In this document: piece by piece, positions 1-12,001 of the stretch
Numbering within the stretch: position 1 is the stretch's first letter
Layout: every line of letters begins with the position of its first letter
Assembly: GCA_018296165.2 (NCBI GenBank)
Contig: JACKQL020000011.1
Span: 558,001-622,000, forward strand
Length of the DNA: 64,000 bases
Direction: 5' to 3'
Source of the DNA: Termitomyces sp. T153
Lineage: Eukaryota > Basidiomycota > Agaricomycetes > Agaricales > Lyophyllaceae
Position numbers and translations under genes: made by a program
Notes under the pieces: model-generated
What the model was told of the DNA's origin: nothing
The model's input: only the letters and a program-made list of their open reading frames with translations
The model's database searches: none

Positions 1-2
1 TG

Positions 3-899
3 AAGCTAAATCTGGTCTAGGGAAGTCTACTATTGGGAGGATTGGTAGAGAGTTGGAGGTAGACAAGGAAAACCATCCTGGAGGCCATCCAGCTAAGCTT
101 ACTCCATGTGATAAACAGGCTATTGTTTGACAAATATTCATTGGGAGACTTGATACAGCTGTTCAGGCCACCTATTTCATCAACAACATCATTTTCAACC
201 CTGTTTCTCCTCAGACTGTCCAGAATGTGCTGAAGGAGGAGGGGTATTGGTCTGCTACAAAGAGGAAAGTTCCTATTCTCAAAGCTAGACATTGGCAACT
301 ATGACTGGGCTCAAAAGCATCAGAACTGGATTGTGGAGGACTGGAAAAGAGTATTGTGGACAGAAGAGACAAAGATTAACAGGATTGGGTCAGATGAAAA
401 GCAGTATGTGTGGAAGCTATAAGGAAAAGGTATTTCAAACCAAACCACTACACCTACTGTAAAACATGGAGGAGGGAATAATCTCATGGTATGGGGCTGT
501 ATGGGTTGGAATGGAGTAGGAAAGCTGGTAGAGGTGGTGGAGATCATGAATGCAGAGCACTGTGAAATTTTGAATGATGGAGCAAAGGAGAGCTTTGAAA
601 AGTTGGAGATGGAGGAGGGTGCCCACTACATTCAACAAGACAATGATCCCAAACACAACTCCATGAGGGCTAACAAGTGGTTTGAAGACAACAACTTTGA
701 TGTCCTCTGGTGGCCAGCCCAATCCCCTGATCTTAACCCTATTGAACACTTCTGGAAGTACTTCAAGAAGCAGCTTAGGCAGTTTGAAACACCTCTTCAT
801 AGTGTGCATGAATTTTGGGAGAGGGTTGCAAAGGAGTGGGATGGAATACTAGCAGAAGTATGCCAAAAACTAATAGAAATTATGCCTAGAAGGATTTAA
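3..899 (+). pseudogene. Tc1-like DDE transposase pseudogene
   Basis: The product would be the DDE-superfamily transposase that cuts and rejoins element ends. The N-terminal part (3-300) reads as a helix-turn-helix region and has an in-frame TGA near 128. The catalytic core follows: a WTEETKINRIGSD block near 348-396, then QQDNDPKHNS near 640 and WPAQSPDLNPIEHFW near 714, which carry the second Asp and the final Glu. The longest open stretch is 486-899. Stops at 301 and 419 split the frame. The first acidic residue, normally Asp in WSDET-type motifs, reads as Glu. Family assignment is secure and the gene is clearly inactive. Confidence 0.8.
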
Positions 900-1140
900 G
901 CAGTTATCAAGACAAATGGAGAACATACAAAGGACTAAATACTAAAATTAGAGATGCTAAAAAAACTGTTCCAATAAGTGAATATTTTAAAATAGCTGTT
1001 ACTCCATCAATTTTGATTTAAATTACATAAACTAAAATGCAATTTGTAGCTATGATGCCATAGTATTTTACATGATATAACCAGAATTTAAAATACTTCC
1101 AATCCTCCATGCCAATGTCATCTTTCAAAAAGTATAAAAC

Positions 1141-1167
1141 ATTGGGACAATTTTTTGAGCCACTGTA
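1141..1167 (+). repeat. Right terminal inverted repeat of Tc1-type element
   Basis: The stretch attgggacaattttttgagc followed by cactgta is the mirror of the common Tc1 terminal repeat (CAGTGGCTCAAAAAATTGTC) and ends at a TA. The partner repeat would lie upstream of the window. Confidence 0.65.
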
Positions 1168-1694
1168 TTTATCTTGAGGTTGTGAGCTATGAAGAGCAAA
1201 TGGACAAACTCAAAGTCAATGTGTTAGAGCTCAGAAAAGTATTTGGAAAGGTTCAAGAATATATACAAAGCTTCTGATTGTTTTTTGAGGTTCTCTTGCA
1301 TGTGCTGAAGGTACTACACTCTGCAGTGCAGCCTCTAGAGTAGATGACTGCAGCAGCTGAGTTTGTAAGATAGCAATTGCTTTGTCAACAGCATCAGTTT
1401 CTTTTGCAGGCTCAAAACAGTATCAAGTTCCTTTTTCAAATGAGCAGGAGCATCTAGAATACAATGTGAGGTGAAATGATAAAATAGGCAGTGTCAGTTG
1501 GTCTTATATGCATGAATCAAAAGCTGGGCTTTATATTGCAAATCCCACTGAGAGTATAAGATATTGTGTGGTATACCAGAGTCATATAAAGTTTTATGCA
1601 TGATGTTCACTTGATCTTCCACTCCCTTTATAAGTCAACACTGTATCCATGTGCTGAGGTCATCCCTATGTTCCAGGCCAATAAAACAGGCCTG
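1168..1694 (-). pseudogene. KDZ transposase pseudogene, C-terminal part (left of the LINE insertion)
   Basis: Read on the minus strand from 1,694 downward, the sequence continues the KDZ transposase that breaks off at 8,078: FIGLEHRDDLSTWIQC, KGVEDQVNIMHKTLYDSGIP and LKKELDTVLSLQKKL are visible, with stops at likely former CGA, TGG and CAG codons. The codon split by the LINE belongs to the conserved RRxWLLDRQA-FIGLEHRDD region. Decay increases toward 1,168, where the Tc1 element begins. I infer from frame and motif continuity that both pieces were one gene. Confidence 0.7.
1683..1694 (+). repeat. Target-site duplication (left) of LINE copy 1
   Basis: The 12-mer aaaacaggcctg occurs here and at 8,066-8,077, directly bracketing the LINE. 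The A-rich part merges with the poly(A) tail on the right, so the true length is 8-14 bp. Confidence 0.65.
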
Positions 1695-1861
1695 GGATGC
1701 TCCTTAACCTAGAACCACCATCAACCCTTCTGGAGTCCTGGTGTTTTTTAGGCATAGACAGTGTATTAAAACTTTTTCTCTTGTGCTTTGCAACTCTCTG
1801 AGCCCTCAAGCACTACTAGAACCTCTTCTGCTTATCTATCTTCCTCTCTGTGGGCCTCATG

Positions 1862-3663
1862 ATGACTTTGAACTTGAGGCTATTGTCCAAGCCCCTCTGC
1901 CAGCAGTCCCAGTCCAGGTGGGACCTCAGAATGCTCAAACCCACTTCCAATACATTCTGACCTGAGAACCTTTATGGCAGTTGACTCCAGAACAATCAGA
2001 TCTGTCAATGATGCATGCAAGTGGCTGGAATTGCATGGATGGATCTTGGTGGTGGAGCCCTACAATAGGACTAAACTTGTCAACATACTAGCAACTGCAG
2101 CATTGTCTTCCAAGCTTCTGGAACTCAAGCTTGCAGCTCTTGTTATAGCCTTTCACCTAGATGCTAACATTGCAGACAATGTCTCTGACATGCTTGCAGA
2201 AGCAGTCACTGCAAAGAATGTTGGCTGCATCAAAGGACTGGTAGGATGACTTACTTCTGCAGTGGACTTCCTCTCTACAAACAATGCCAAATGGGCTGAA
2301 ACAACACTGGCACTGCAAGCAACTGCTGATGCACTCAAGAAGGTAACTACTTTGCTGAGTGCTTTGGCACCCAACTCTGCAAGCCCTTCTCCTGCTCCTA
2401 CTCTTGGTGGCTCCCTCATATGGGCAGCAGTAGCAAAAGCCACCCCCTCCCCTATGATCCACCCATCATCTGCACTCAAACCTGCCACCAGTGACCTGTC
2501 TCCAGAAGAAGCCTCTCATATTCAGCAATGTATTCTCTGTGATGCCAGGACCATTCTCATCCAGTTCAACCCATTGGATGATAAAGCACTCCATGACTTT
2601 ACTGCTTCTGGCTTGTCTCAGCTCAGGAATAACCTCAAGAAGCTTCTTTGGCAGCTTGACAAAAGAGCCAAGATAGTATGCAAGTTGAAAGATGATGAAC
2701 TCAACATGGTCACTCCCCACATACATGTAATAGGACTGAAAGTTTTAGGTGGCAGTGTGTAACTTGCTGAATTTGATACAGCTGACTCTGCTACCAGGTT
2801 CTAACAATATGTTGACAAGAACCTGATTCTCTTCTCCTTCCTCTTTGGCAAAAACATCAACATGGTGGAGAATTCTTTCAGCCTCATTGCCTGTTTTGTT
2901 TCCTGCTCTGGCCCCTTTGACCCTAGCAACTGCAACTGCCTCCAGACAATCTCAAGAATGGCCTGGAATCCAACTCCATCTTATTAGCTCTCTGGCTCAA
3001 GAAACCTGACCTTTGCTTGCCCAAGCAATCTGTTGCCTTCCTCAAGATCACTTGTAATGATGCCATGATAGTCAACAATCTCATTGAGAAGCATATCTTC
3101 ATTATAGGCCACTAAGTTCCCATCAGAAAAGACATTTGTAAACCCATTCAGTGCAGCAACTGCCAGAAATACAAGCATATTTGACATGGCTGCAAAAACA
3201 AGGAATGCTGTGCCCAGTACTCTAGTAAGGACCACTCTGCTGCCACATGCAAAGCAGTGAAGTTCAGATGCATCTCATGCAGACCTGACTCTGCCCATGT
3301 GAGCACAGATCACAATTGCCCAGAATTCCTCAAGTGCTGCTTTGATCTCAATGCCTGCCTACTAGAGAACTGCATGCCCTTCTTCCCCATGGACAACCTG
3401 CTGTCCTGGATCACTGCCCCCCCCAGACATACTCCAAAACCTGCCTCTGAGCTCACCCACCACTCACCTCCTTCTCCTTCAATCCCTCACCATCTTTACC
3501 CCTATTGAACCCAGCCTCTCAGTCTTGAGTGCCTCTCCAAAGTACTCTGGCAGGTTTGCATGCCTCAAGCCACATGAGCAACCTGGACAGCTTCAGCTTC
3601 ACCTCCTAACTGAGAGGCCAGAAAAATAAGCAAGGTAACATCCCCCCCTCTCAGTTGATCTGA
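1862..3663 (+). pseudogene. LINE copy 1 ORF1 (gag-like, RNA-binding) pseudogene
   Basis: It is homologous to the minus-strand ORF1 at 19,061-20,881: the blocks MAVDSRTIRSVNDACKWLE and RTKLVNILATAALSSKL match MAVDSGPIKSAQDARKWLE and RTKLVNILATAALTSKL. Cys/His zinc-knuckle remnants lie near 3,150-3,320, including CISCRPDSAHVSTDHNC. The ATG at 1,862 aligns with the other copy's start. Premature stops occur near 1,960, 2,249 and 2,760 among others. The reading ends in TGATG at 3,661-3,665, so the stop overlaps the ORF2 start as in copy 2. Confidence 0.75.
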
Positions 3664-6600
3664 TGAATCACTGCACACCCAGAGCCCCCAGCAAACTTTG
3701 TATATGGCAGCAGAATATGTGCAAATCAGACACTGCACAAGCAGAAGTCCTTGCATCAGCTAGCCTTAGGACTGGAATGTGCTTGCTATTCAAGAGCTAT
3801 TTCTTGGCTGCCTGGGCAACACAAAAGTGAACAGGCACTGGAGAGTCATCTATCTGACCAACCACCAGTACAATGGGAGCTTCCATATATGTTCTATACT
3901 CTTGATAAATGCTAACATCTCTACAAATGCCTATACCCAACTGCCAAAGTGTATAATAATTGCACTCATAATGAGGTGCTGTCCTCACTTTCTTCCTTTC
4001 TTTTTTCTTCTCTTCCTTTTGTTCACTCTATGGCCAAAACCATATGGTGTAGCTTAGTAATTTCAACTGCCACTACCTACTCTGAGAGCCCTTAGACAAT
4101 TGCCATCTATTCTTCCTGAAGGACTTTATCCAGCTTCTGCTGAACCTCCTATCAGACTACAATATGGAACTAGCTCTTCTGCTTAGGATCCCAACTCTGC
4201 AAACTTCTGAAAATAGGTGGACCAGGCCAGATAATATCTAGAGAACACACTCTGATGTTGATTTCATCATTTTCTATGATGTTGATGCATCCATCCATCT
4301 ATTGTTGGCTGATCACCTCCCCATCATCACCAAGATTGAGATTCTGGTTCCCTGTTCCTCTACCCCTCCCTCCAGGGACTTCTGCTCTGTTGATTGGTTG
4401 GCCTTTGAGGAAGCTCTGACAGAGCAACTATCCTCTTGTTCCCCCACTGAGTGCATCACAATGGAGGCTGCCTTTAAGCATAAAGTTGCTGATCTATTTG
4501 CCATTATACAGGAGATTATTGCCAGGGATAACATGGTCCCACTTTGCAAGCCCTGCCCACATACAAAATGCTGGTGGAATGACAATCTCAAATAGCTCAA
4601 GGCCTAGAGATGATACACATGCAAGCAGGCCTTCAAGCACTATGACATTCCTAATTACCTATTAAAGGCAGAAGCCTCAAGGCTCTCACACAAAATGGAC
4701 TCCACAATTTGCCTTGCTGAAGAGACCCACTAGAGGGACTGGCTGGAATCCATTGACATGAGGCAAATCTACCTAGCCAACAAATATATTATCAATAAGC
4801 CCTTAAACTTTGCATGCAACAGGGTTCTAGACTTTGTATCAATGACTGACAGGATCTTAAGCATGGCGTCCACTAATGCTGAGAAGGCTGCTGCATTAGC
4901 TAAGTTCTTCTTTTCTCCTCCTCCCTCTCTTTCTTCTCTCTCACATATTGCATATCCCAGGCCTCTGCCTGACTCTCTTTTCTTTTTTTGCAACTACATT
5001 TCTACTGCCATTGCTAGCTTATCTCTGCTGAAGGTAGCAGGTCCAGATAATATTCCAAACATTGTTCTGAAACAGTGCACAGGGGCTCTCCTCAACTACT
5101 TCTACTATATCTTTCATGCTGTTTTTGAGCTGGATTTCTACTATCCCAGCTGGCTTGAGTCAATAACCCTGGTTCTTTGCAAGCCAGGCAAACCTGCCTA
5201 CAACATTGCCAAAGCCTACAGGCCTATTGGTCTGTTGAACACCATTGGCAAGCTCCTTTCCACTCTTGCTGCTGCTGATCTCTTGCATCTTGCAGAGAAA
5301 CATGAAATGTTCCTAGAAGGCCAGTTTAGCAGGCATCCAAGATGCAATACCTCTAATGCTATGCACTTAGTGATCTCAAGGATCAAGGAGGCATAGCATG
5401 TGGGCAAGGTAGTGACAGCAATCTTTCTCAACATTCAAGGAGCCTTCCCCAATATGGCCAAGGACTGCTTCTTACACAACATGTGAGAATATGGAGTACT
5501 CACTACATATGTCTGGCTAGCCAAATGCATGCTCTCTGACAGGCATATGCACTTGATATTCAATGATTTTATTTCTGACTAGATTAACATCACTAATGGC
5601 ACCACCTAAGGCTGCCCCCTCTCTATAATTTACTATACATTCTACAACATGTCTCTTATTGGCACAGCATACATTATTGACCAATAGGAACTTGCAGCAG
5701 GTTTTGTCAACAATGTCATGTTTCTGGCAGTAATGAAGTCTCTCAAGGAGACATATGCAGCTATTAAAGACATTATAGAACATTCTGATGGCAGGTTTGC
5801 ATGGTTCATTCAGCATCACTCCCCATTCAAGCTTATTAAACTAGCTTTGATGGACTTCCCTTGCTCTCACCACAATGCTTGCCTCTTGCCCCTTACACTT
5901 TATTGCCCCAATGCCAATGGCTCTACTACATCTCAATCTGTTAACATGGTCCAGACTTACAGGTATCTGGAAGTAATATTTGACCCTAAGCTTTGCCAGT
6001 CTGCCCACATAACAAAGGTCTTGGCCAGCAGTATGTGGTGGACACATCAAGTTGTGAGGCTCTTAAGAATCTTCAGAGGCATGCCCCTGCACTGCATATG
6101 CCAGCTCTACAACATGGTTGCAGTTTCAGCCTTTACATATGCCACAAACATTTGGTTCACTGGTGTTGAAAATAGCATAAATGGCCTCCAATGCACTGGA
6201 TCAGTTGCAATCTCCAAGAAGCTCTCCTTTGCCCAACAAAAGGCCACTAAAACAATTATGGAAGCCCTAGACACCACTGCTACTGACATTACCAAAGTTC
6301 ATGCCAACCTGCTTCCTATTGACCTCCTCTTTTGCAGAGTTCTCACATCTGTAGCAACCCAGCTTGCTGCATTGCCCCCCACACACTTGCTTTACAAGCC
6401 TGTCCAGTTTGCTGCTGAATGCTATATCAGACACCATTGTTTGCTATTGCACAACTTATTCCATTTCACATGTATCATTTCAAGCTTAATGAAGTCTGTC
6501 CATGCAACACACTGCCACTCAAGCTACAAACCTTCCTTCAGCACTCACATTGAACTCTCAAGTCCAATGCTCTGACTGCCATACAACATGTCCATGACTA

Positions 6601-7608
6601 TGCCAAATCAGATGTCTATTGCAATGGATCCAGTTACAAAAAGAGCATTGGGGCCTCCACAGTCTTGATTGTGGACAACAAAGAAGTGGCTTTCCTAAGG
6701 TATCACCTCAGCTCAGCAGCTGAGCATACTGTTTACAAAGGCAAGGTTGTGGGCTTTACTCTTGGACTGCATCTCCTGTTCTCACTCACCTATCAGCTCT
6801 GCAGCTTTATGATCATTGGAAGAAATAGTCAAGCTGCCATCAAAGCCCTTAGAAATTAATGCCCCCACCCTACTCACTACCTCCTAGACAAGACCCATGA
6901 TACAGCTGAATCACTCCATAGGAAGCAGGACTGCCTTCTCAATGTGCCCCAGAGGTGTGCCATGCATGGCATGAACAGGGAGAAGGCCCCCCACACCAAG
7001 AGAGTAATTAACCTGCAGGTTTATTGGTTCCCAGGCCACCTTGACTTTGCCCTCAACAAGAGGGCCAACAAACTTGTGAAGCTAGCCACATCAGGGAAAT
7101 CTTCCCTCCCTGGCAACCTTCCTCTTTATCTCTGCTCCAAGCCCCTCCCCCATAGAATCACTGCAACCTGCCAGGCCAATTTGGTTGCAATGCAGGTGCT
7201 CTAGAAGTACCACTGAAAGAAATCCCCCCATTCTCCTCCTATCCACAGGCTCAACAGAACTCTACCATCCAAAGAATATAGGCACCTCATCAGCAGTCTA
7301 GATTGCTGCCATTCCACCATCCTCACTCAGCTCTGCACTGGCCACCTGTCCCTCAATTATCACCTCTTTTATATACATTGGTTTGAGTCCTCCTCCTGCC
7401 CATATTGCATGGGTATAATAGTGGAAACTACCTTGTAGGATGCCTGCAGTATTGGCATGAATGGCATGTCCACCTTGTCCACCTACTTAAACACAAAGCT
7501 GAGTCAATTTTGCACCTGCTCTCCTCCCCAACCACTCTCAAGCATCTTTTCAGATTCATTAACACCACCAAGAAGTTCCCAAACACCCTTGCCCCTGCTA
7601 GCCACTAG
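3663..7608 (+). pseudogene. LINE copy 1 ORF2 (endonuclease-RT-RNase H) pseudogene
   Basis: The reading starts at the ATG overlapping the ORF1 stop. Recognisable blocks in order: AP-endonuclease-like N-terminus (about 3,663-4,560), RT with KAYRPIGLLNTIGKLLSTL near 5,211 and a decayed palm (the FVDDVMFLA of copy 2 reads FVNNVMFLAV near 5,702), thumb and connection (5,718-6,575), RNase H (DGSG-like block near 6,625, WFPGHLDFALN near 7,027) and a CPYC zinc remnant near 7,398. The catalytic DD to NN change at the RT site alone would inactivate it. Confidence 0.8.
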
Positions 7609-8065
7609 GCCAACACTGACACACCCACTCCAACACTCTGCTGACTTTTCTAACTGCCCTACATACAGAGACTCTCCCAAATCTATCTTATTCACATCTA
7701 ATCCTACTCTATTCACACCTATTTTACAGTTACACTCTCTTATTAGTGGCACAAGGCCTTACTCACCACTCACTAACTCTTTTAGCTAATCCTAGTGGGA
7801 CCTATGGCACCATTGCTCATCTCATCACTGCTTGCCCTTGCAAGCCTTTGTCTGTCCCTACAATACCTGTGAACTCTTCTCTCTGCCCATGATCTCAGGA
7901 CTTACTAGGGATTGTAGCCTAAACAGTGTTTGGAAGTGCTGGCCCACCTTATTTGCATATGTGGGAGGGTGTGGAATCCTGCAGTTCTTATAGTTGTATT
8001 TACCTGTCAGTAGTACTATGCAGCATAAATGCTAGGCATCTCATGCATGTAATAAAGGATATAAA

Positions 8066-8077
8066 AAAACAGGCCTG
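8066..8077 (+). repeat. Target-site duplication (right) of LINE copy 1
   Basis: Second copy of aaaacaggcctg, directly after the LINE poly(A). On the minus strand the same bases encode part of the KDZ motif around DRQA. Confidence 0.65.
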
Positions 8078-10190
8078 TCAATCTAGAAGCCATATTCTGC
8101 ATGCACACTAGTAATCAGAAACCAGTAAAAAGAAATATATTTACAAACAAATTCACATGCAAGGTGCACATGATACTAATTAGCTTTTGCATGCATAAAC
8201 AAAGTCACTCTACTCCCTCTCCATCAGTCAAACCAAGTCCTCTATGGAGTTGCAGATTGTAGATTGATTGGCATGCCTACTGATGGACATAAGCATGCAT
8301 GGCATTTGTTAAATATATCAGATGCTCAGCAATATGTTTAGAAAGAAGGTCATACTAAATAAAGATTATCAGTATCATTGCCAGGCAATTTAGAATGAGA
8401 TTACCAATTGATAGCTTCACTCAAGTACACAACCCACATTATAGAGAACTGCAACAGTTGCTTTAGTGGGTAATAAGCTAAAGAGGCATTCAATGAGTGC
8501 CACTGCATATTTCTGCTGTTCTCCAGGAGTATCAATATTGGCTAGAAAGAGGAGTATATTGTAATAGCAAACTAAAGCTATGACACCACTGTTGTTAAAT
8601 TTCTCCATATTAGTCTTGGAATTTGATTCCAATCCTGATGCAAGTGTCAATTCACATTTGTCTACAGCTTTATCTGTAAGCAAAGAGGTTCAAGATTTTG
8701 AGGTTTTTTTTGACACTTGCTCTATACCTCAGCCGATTGAATCATGAATCAATTTGAGACTTTGGTTACATGTATTCTGGCTTGTAGAATTTCAGGCAAT
8801 TGCCACTGCTCTTCAAATGGCACTGGTTGAAATTCCAGTCAATGCAAACATGAATGTCATCATTGCTTCAAGGAGCTCAGTTTGATAAAGGTGAAGAAAT
8901 ATAAAAGATGGCTCACTTGTTGAATGACCTGCCAAAGGTAATGGCTCCAAAACATCCTGGACATCATTGCTGAAGTACACAAGCATATACAATCAAAGGC
9001 ACATGCAGAGATGGACTGGAGGAGAAGCTAGCAGAAGAGGAAGAACTGTTGCATTGTGAACCTTGGAGTGGATTGAGAAGTTGAGGGGAAATTGTTGCTG
9101 ATCCCTCCTGCCTCAAACCTTGTATCATTTGATTGGCAGAAATAGTAGCAGCTTTGACTGTCTGCTTGATGTGAACATTCAAGTTGTCATACCACTGTAT
9201 AACTTGACTAAGCCCTCTTTGGAATGCATCACAGACAGGCTGTTCCTGAAAGTTAGCATTAGAAAATGAATTACCATGACAGGATGGCACAGCATACCTT
9301 CTGACTTAGAAGAATGAAGCTCCTCCCACCTGTGGTAAAAGTGCTCAAAAGTGCATTGACAGCATTGCATGACCATTCAAATGTGCATGATAGAATTCCA
9401 AGAGATGAATGGAAACAGCCATTTTTGATTGAGTTGGTGATGTTGGAAACTGACCATGAGAGACAAGAACCTCAGGGAGGGTTTGACAGGGGCAACCTTG
9501 CAGGAAAACTCATGAAAATATGTATATGTGAATAAACACACCATTTCATTGAGAGAAAGATTACAACAACATATGACTATGAAAAAGGCATAGAACAGTT
9601 GAGGAATTCAACTGACATTCCCTCTTGCATTTGGGAACAAGCTGATAAGAAACTTGGGGAATGATACCAATTGTAGCTGAGAAATATTCCAAGAATGGGT
9701 CCATCAAAATTAGCATAACAGAGCTATCAAGAATACAGAGAATGCAATGCATGGTCTGCACAGTGCAACATGATGGCTTGTCAGCTTCAGTCATAACTTT
9801 AGAAAAGTCTTTGAAGAGAGACTCCAAGTTCCCAAGATCATCTGAGCTGCTTAAAGTTTCTTCAGACTGGGGTACAGTGGCATTGGTATTGGCAATGGAG
9901 ACTATGGGGTTCACAGAGGGTGCAGGTTTATTGTCAGAAATAGCATCAGTTTCTGTCTGAGTACAATTATTTATAACAGAACATTGAAGAGCTTTGAGTT
10001 TCTCTGCCAGCCACTGTTGTTTGTTTTGCAGTCCAAGAGGAATAACACAAGGATTTTGCTGCTTAAGATTTCTGCACTTGATTGGCAAAGTGAAGTGCTA
10101 TCCAAGGCCACCCATAAATGGCTGGTCACTAGGCATAGGATGCTTAGGAGGTGGCATAGATGTAGCTGTAGCAGAATATAAAGAAGAATG
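8078..10190 (-). pseudogene. KDZ-type transposase pseudogene, N-terminal and core part
   Basis: KDZ (Kyakuja-Dileera-Zisupton) transposases are large DDE-type enzymes common in mushrooms. From high to low coordinates the minus strand shows an N-terminal KCRNLKQQNPCVIPLGLQNK block (about 10,080), DPFLEYFSATIGI (about 9,680), FQEQPVCDAFQRGLSQVIQW (about 9,240), CPGCFGAITFGRSFN (about 8,940), then GVIALVCYYNILLFLANIDT and PGEQQKYAVALIECLFSLLP (about 8,600-8,450), and AMHAYVHQ-ACQ and GLGLTDGEG (about 8,310-8,220). Many stops sit where CGA, CAG or TGG would be expected. The frame continues across the LINE into 1,694-1,168. The start is uncertain (10,088-10,190). Confidence 0.75.
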
Positions 10191-10495
10191 TTAAAAACCA
10201 ATTAGCAGGTAACATAATCCCAATGAAGTATATTTAGGGTGTGGAATTTGAAAGTGACCACCTTGACAGAGTGGTTTTAAAAACTGTACAGAGAGATCAC
10301 AAGCAGTCTATTATTCCATTTGGTGGTGCAGGATCCAGATTGTCAATACCCACAAATCCATCTGACAACAGACCCTTAGCCCCAAGCCTACAAGGAACAA
10401 TAATTTCATTATCTTATTAATCCACCTTTCTTGTGAATAAATCAAGCATTTACTGACTAGATTTGCATGCAAATGGGTTGTCTTCTTGTATATTG
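10191..10495. other. CpG-poor spacer, nothing recognised
   Basis: This lies between the start of the KDZ reading and the end of the Ctf4-like fragment. No motif, repeat or open frame of interest was seen. Confidence 0.4.
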
Positions 10496-11100
10496 TTATG
10501 AGTCACCTACTACAAGATAATCAGAGCCCAAATAAGGCTTACTTTGTTTAGGTGCAGGTGTTGAAAAGTTGGATGCAATGTTCTCCACTACAGTCCTTTT
10601 CCACTTACCATCACCAGATGATAAAACTGAAGGTGGCAAATCTACATCATCTATTTTTTTGACTACAGGCATCTTTACTCTTGTCAATCATAACTGCTCA
10701 ATTGCATGTGGTGGCCAGGAATCAGCCAGGGAATTTGTCCTCAAATTTGGAGTAACTTGAAGCTCAGGAAGCAGCAGGTCAGGCTTTAACCACTGTCTGC
10801 ATTTATTTTGTGCTGCAACAAGTCTATCTTCATTCTCTGCCCAATCAGATTTGAGATTGCCAATCTTCTCTTACAGAACAATGAGGTGATAAAAGTTGGC
10901 AATTTTAATTGCTGACTTGAGTGATGAGATGTTGTGTAGGAGTTTGATGAGCTTGATAGCACAAGGAACATTGCCAGTTTTGCAGGCTGCTTGAATAAGG
11001 ATGATGAACTCTTTATCCATTGCATGCTTCCATTTGAGGATCTCATCAGTTGTGAGCTCCTCATCAAGGGAGTCTAGTGCTATTTTGACAAAGAGTAATT
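10496..11100 (-). pseudogene. Ctf4/Mcl1-like (DNA polymerase alpha-binding) C-terminal fragment, decayed
   Basis: Ctf4/WDHD1 links the CMG helicase to polymerase alpha at the replication fork. On the minus strand, allowing a few stops and frame slips, I read [60 protein letters not shown], then TRVKMPVVKKIDD and a Lys/Pro-rich tail ending PKQSKPYLGSDY. This resembles the C-terminal helical domain and basic tail of fungal Ctf4 proteins. The WD40 and second propeller domains expected at higher coordinates were not recognised. It may be a transduplicated or retained gene fragment. Assignment rests on remembered family resemblance. Confidence 0.5.
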
Positions 11101-11886
11101 CATGTTTGATCCTGTGATTATGCTGCCATTATCATGTGTCACTCAGAAAAGAGAGATGGCTCTGACCATTCTTTCTTTGGTTTGCCAAGTTAGAAAGGTA
11201 CATGTGTATGGACCCACAGTGTTGATGTGCTTGATGTTGATGCCTGTAAGGCCTTGAGAGCACGAAGAATGCTTGGACACATTAGAAGACTGGTGAGGTC
11301 AATAGCAAAAACTAGAAATGCAGGAGGACTCATCATTGTTGACCCAGAGCTAGAGTTATTATTGTTAAATAATGTTGTATTGTCACAGCTATTAGCTGTA
11401 AAATGTGACCATTTCACATGGTGACTTTTTCTTACTTGACTGCCATATCTATTTCTACCTCATGTTCCAAGTTCTAGCTGTGATCAAATCTGGACTCTTC
11501 AAGGTTTTGTTCACTAGATCCTAACTGGAGACAGCAGAGGTGGAGGATATTAGGAGGAAGGTCTAGGCTAGCTGGCCAGACATCTGGTATACCAATCTGG
11601 TGTTGGTATGTCTCATGTACCTTTTATTCTTTCAATGAACCACCCTTAATTTACTACAAGAGTTTTGGGTAGGTGTTTTCTTATAGATTGCCTTTTTCTC
11701 CCAGTGCTTAGTGCTTACAACAATGAAACAGAGTCATGACAGTTACAATGGCATTTCATTCAGGAGTCTTTGTCCCAGATAGATTTGGAATATTCTTGAT
11801 CACTACATGTGGTATATGTGGGTATACAGCAGTTTCATCAACTTTATGTCTTATTGTCAGAATAAGTAATGATAATTATGCATCAT
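11101..11886. other. CpG-poor decayed DNA, no assignable gene
   Basis: Short open stretches occur on both strands (for example 11,227-11,424 plus) but none carries a motif I recognise. Composition continues that of the surrounding hypermutated DNA. Confidence 0.4.
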
Positions 11887-12001
11887 GTGAACATACTCCC
11901 TTCTTGACAGACCCTGCACCATGAGAACATGCTTCCTTGACAAGGTGCTGTAGTACTGCAAGAACATTCCTTATTGACAAGGCACTGCATTGCAAGAACT
12001 G
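11887..12001. repeat. Short imperfect tandem repeat, about 36-40 bp unit, three units
   Basis: Successive units begin gtgaacatactccc, gagaacatgcttcc and gaacattccttatt, each followed by ttgaca and a ctgca-containing segment. Units are diverged and differ in length. It is non-coding as far as I can see. Confidence 0.45.

Larger units (their letters stand above)
1..1167 (+). mobile_element. Tc1/mariner-type DNA transposon, 5'-truncated by window edge, decayed
   Basis: The interval holds a Tc1-type transposase reading frame followed by a terminal inverted repeat that ends in TA at 1,166-1,167, the usual Tc1 target dinucleotide. The left end lies outside the window. CpG is nearly absent and the frame is broken by TGA/TAA stops, so this is a dead copy. 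It abuts the C-terminal part of a KDZ transposase pseudogene, suggesting that it inserted into or next to that element. Confidence 0.75.
1695..8065 (+). mobile_element. Tad-like non-LTR retrotransposon (LINE), copy 1, full-length but hypermutated
   Basis: This copy is collinear with the better LINE at 14,520-21,046 from 5' UTR to poly(A). Near 1,709 it matches the other copy's 5' UTR, and near 7,950-8,065 its 3' UTR ends in GGATATAAAA like the other copy. CpG dinucleotides of the sister copy are replaced by TpG or CpA almost throughout, giving many stops. It sits antisense inside the KDZ transposase pseudogene, bracketed by a short target-site duplication. Structure: ORF1 with zinc knuckles, then ORF2 with endonuclease, reverse transcriptase, RNase H and a C-terminal zinc motif. 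Confidence 0.88.

Noticed and set aside
8063..8120. Poly(A) plus downstream text as a polyadenylation signal of a host gene
   Set aside because: The A run is the LINE tail: it matches the 3' end of copy 2 and is followed by the target duplication.
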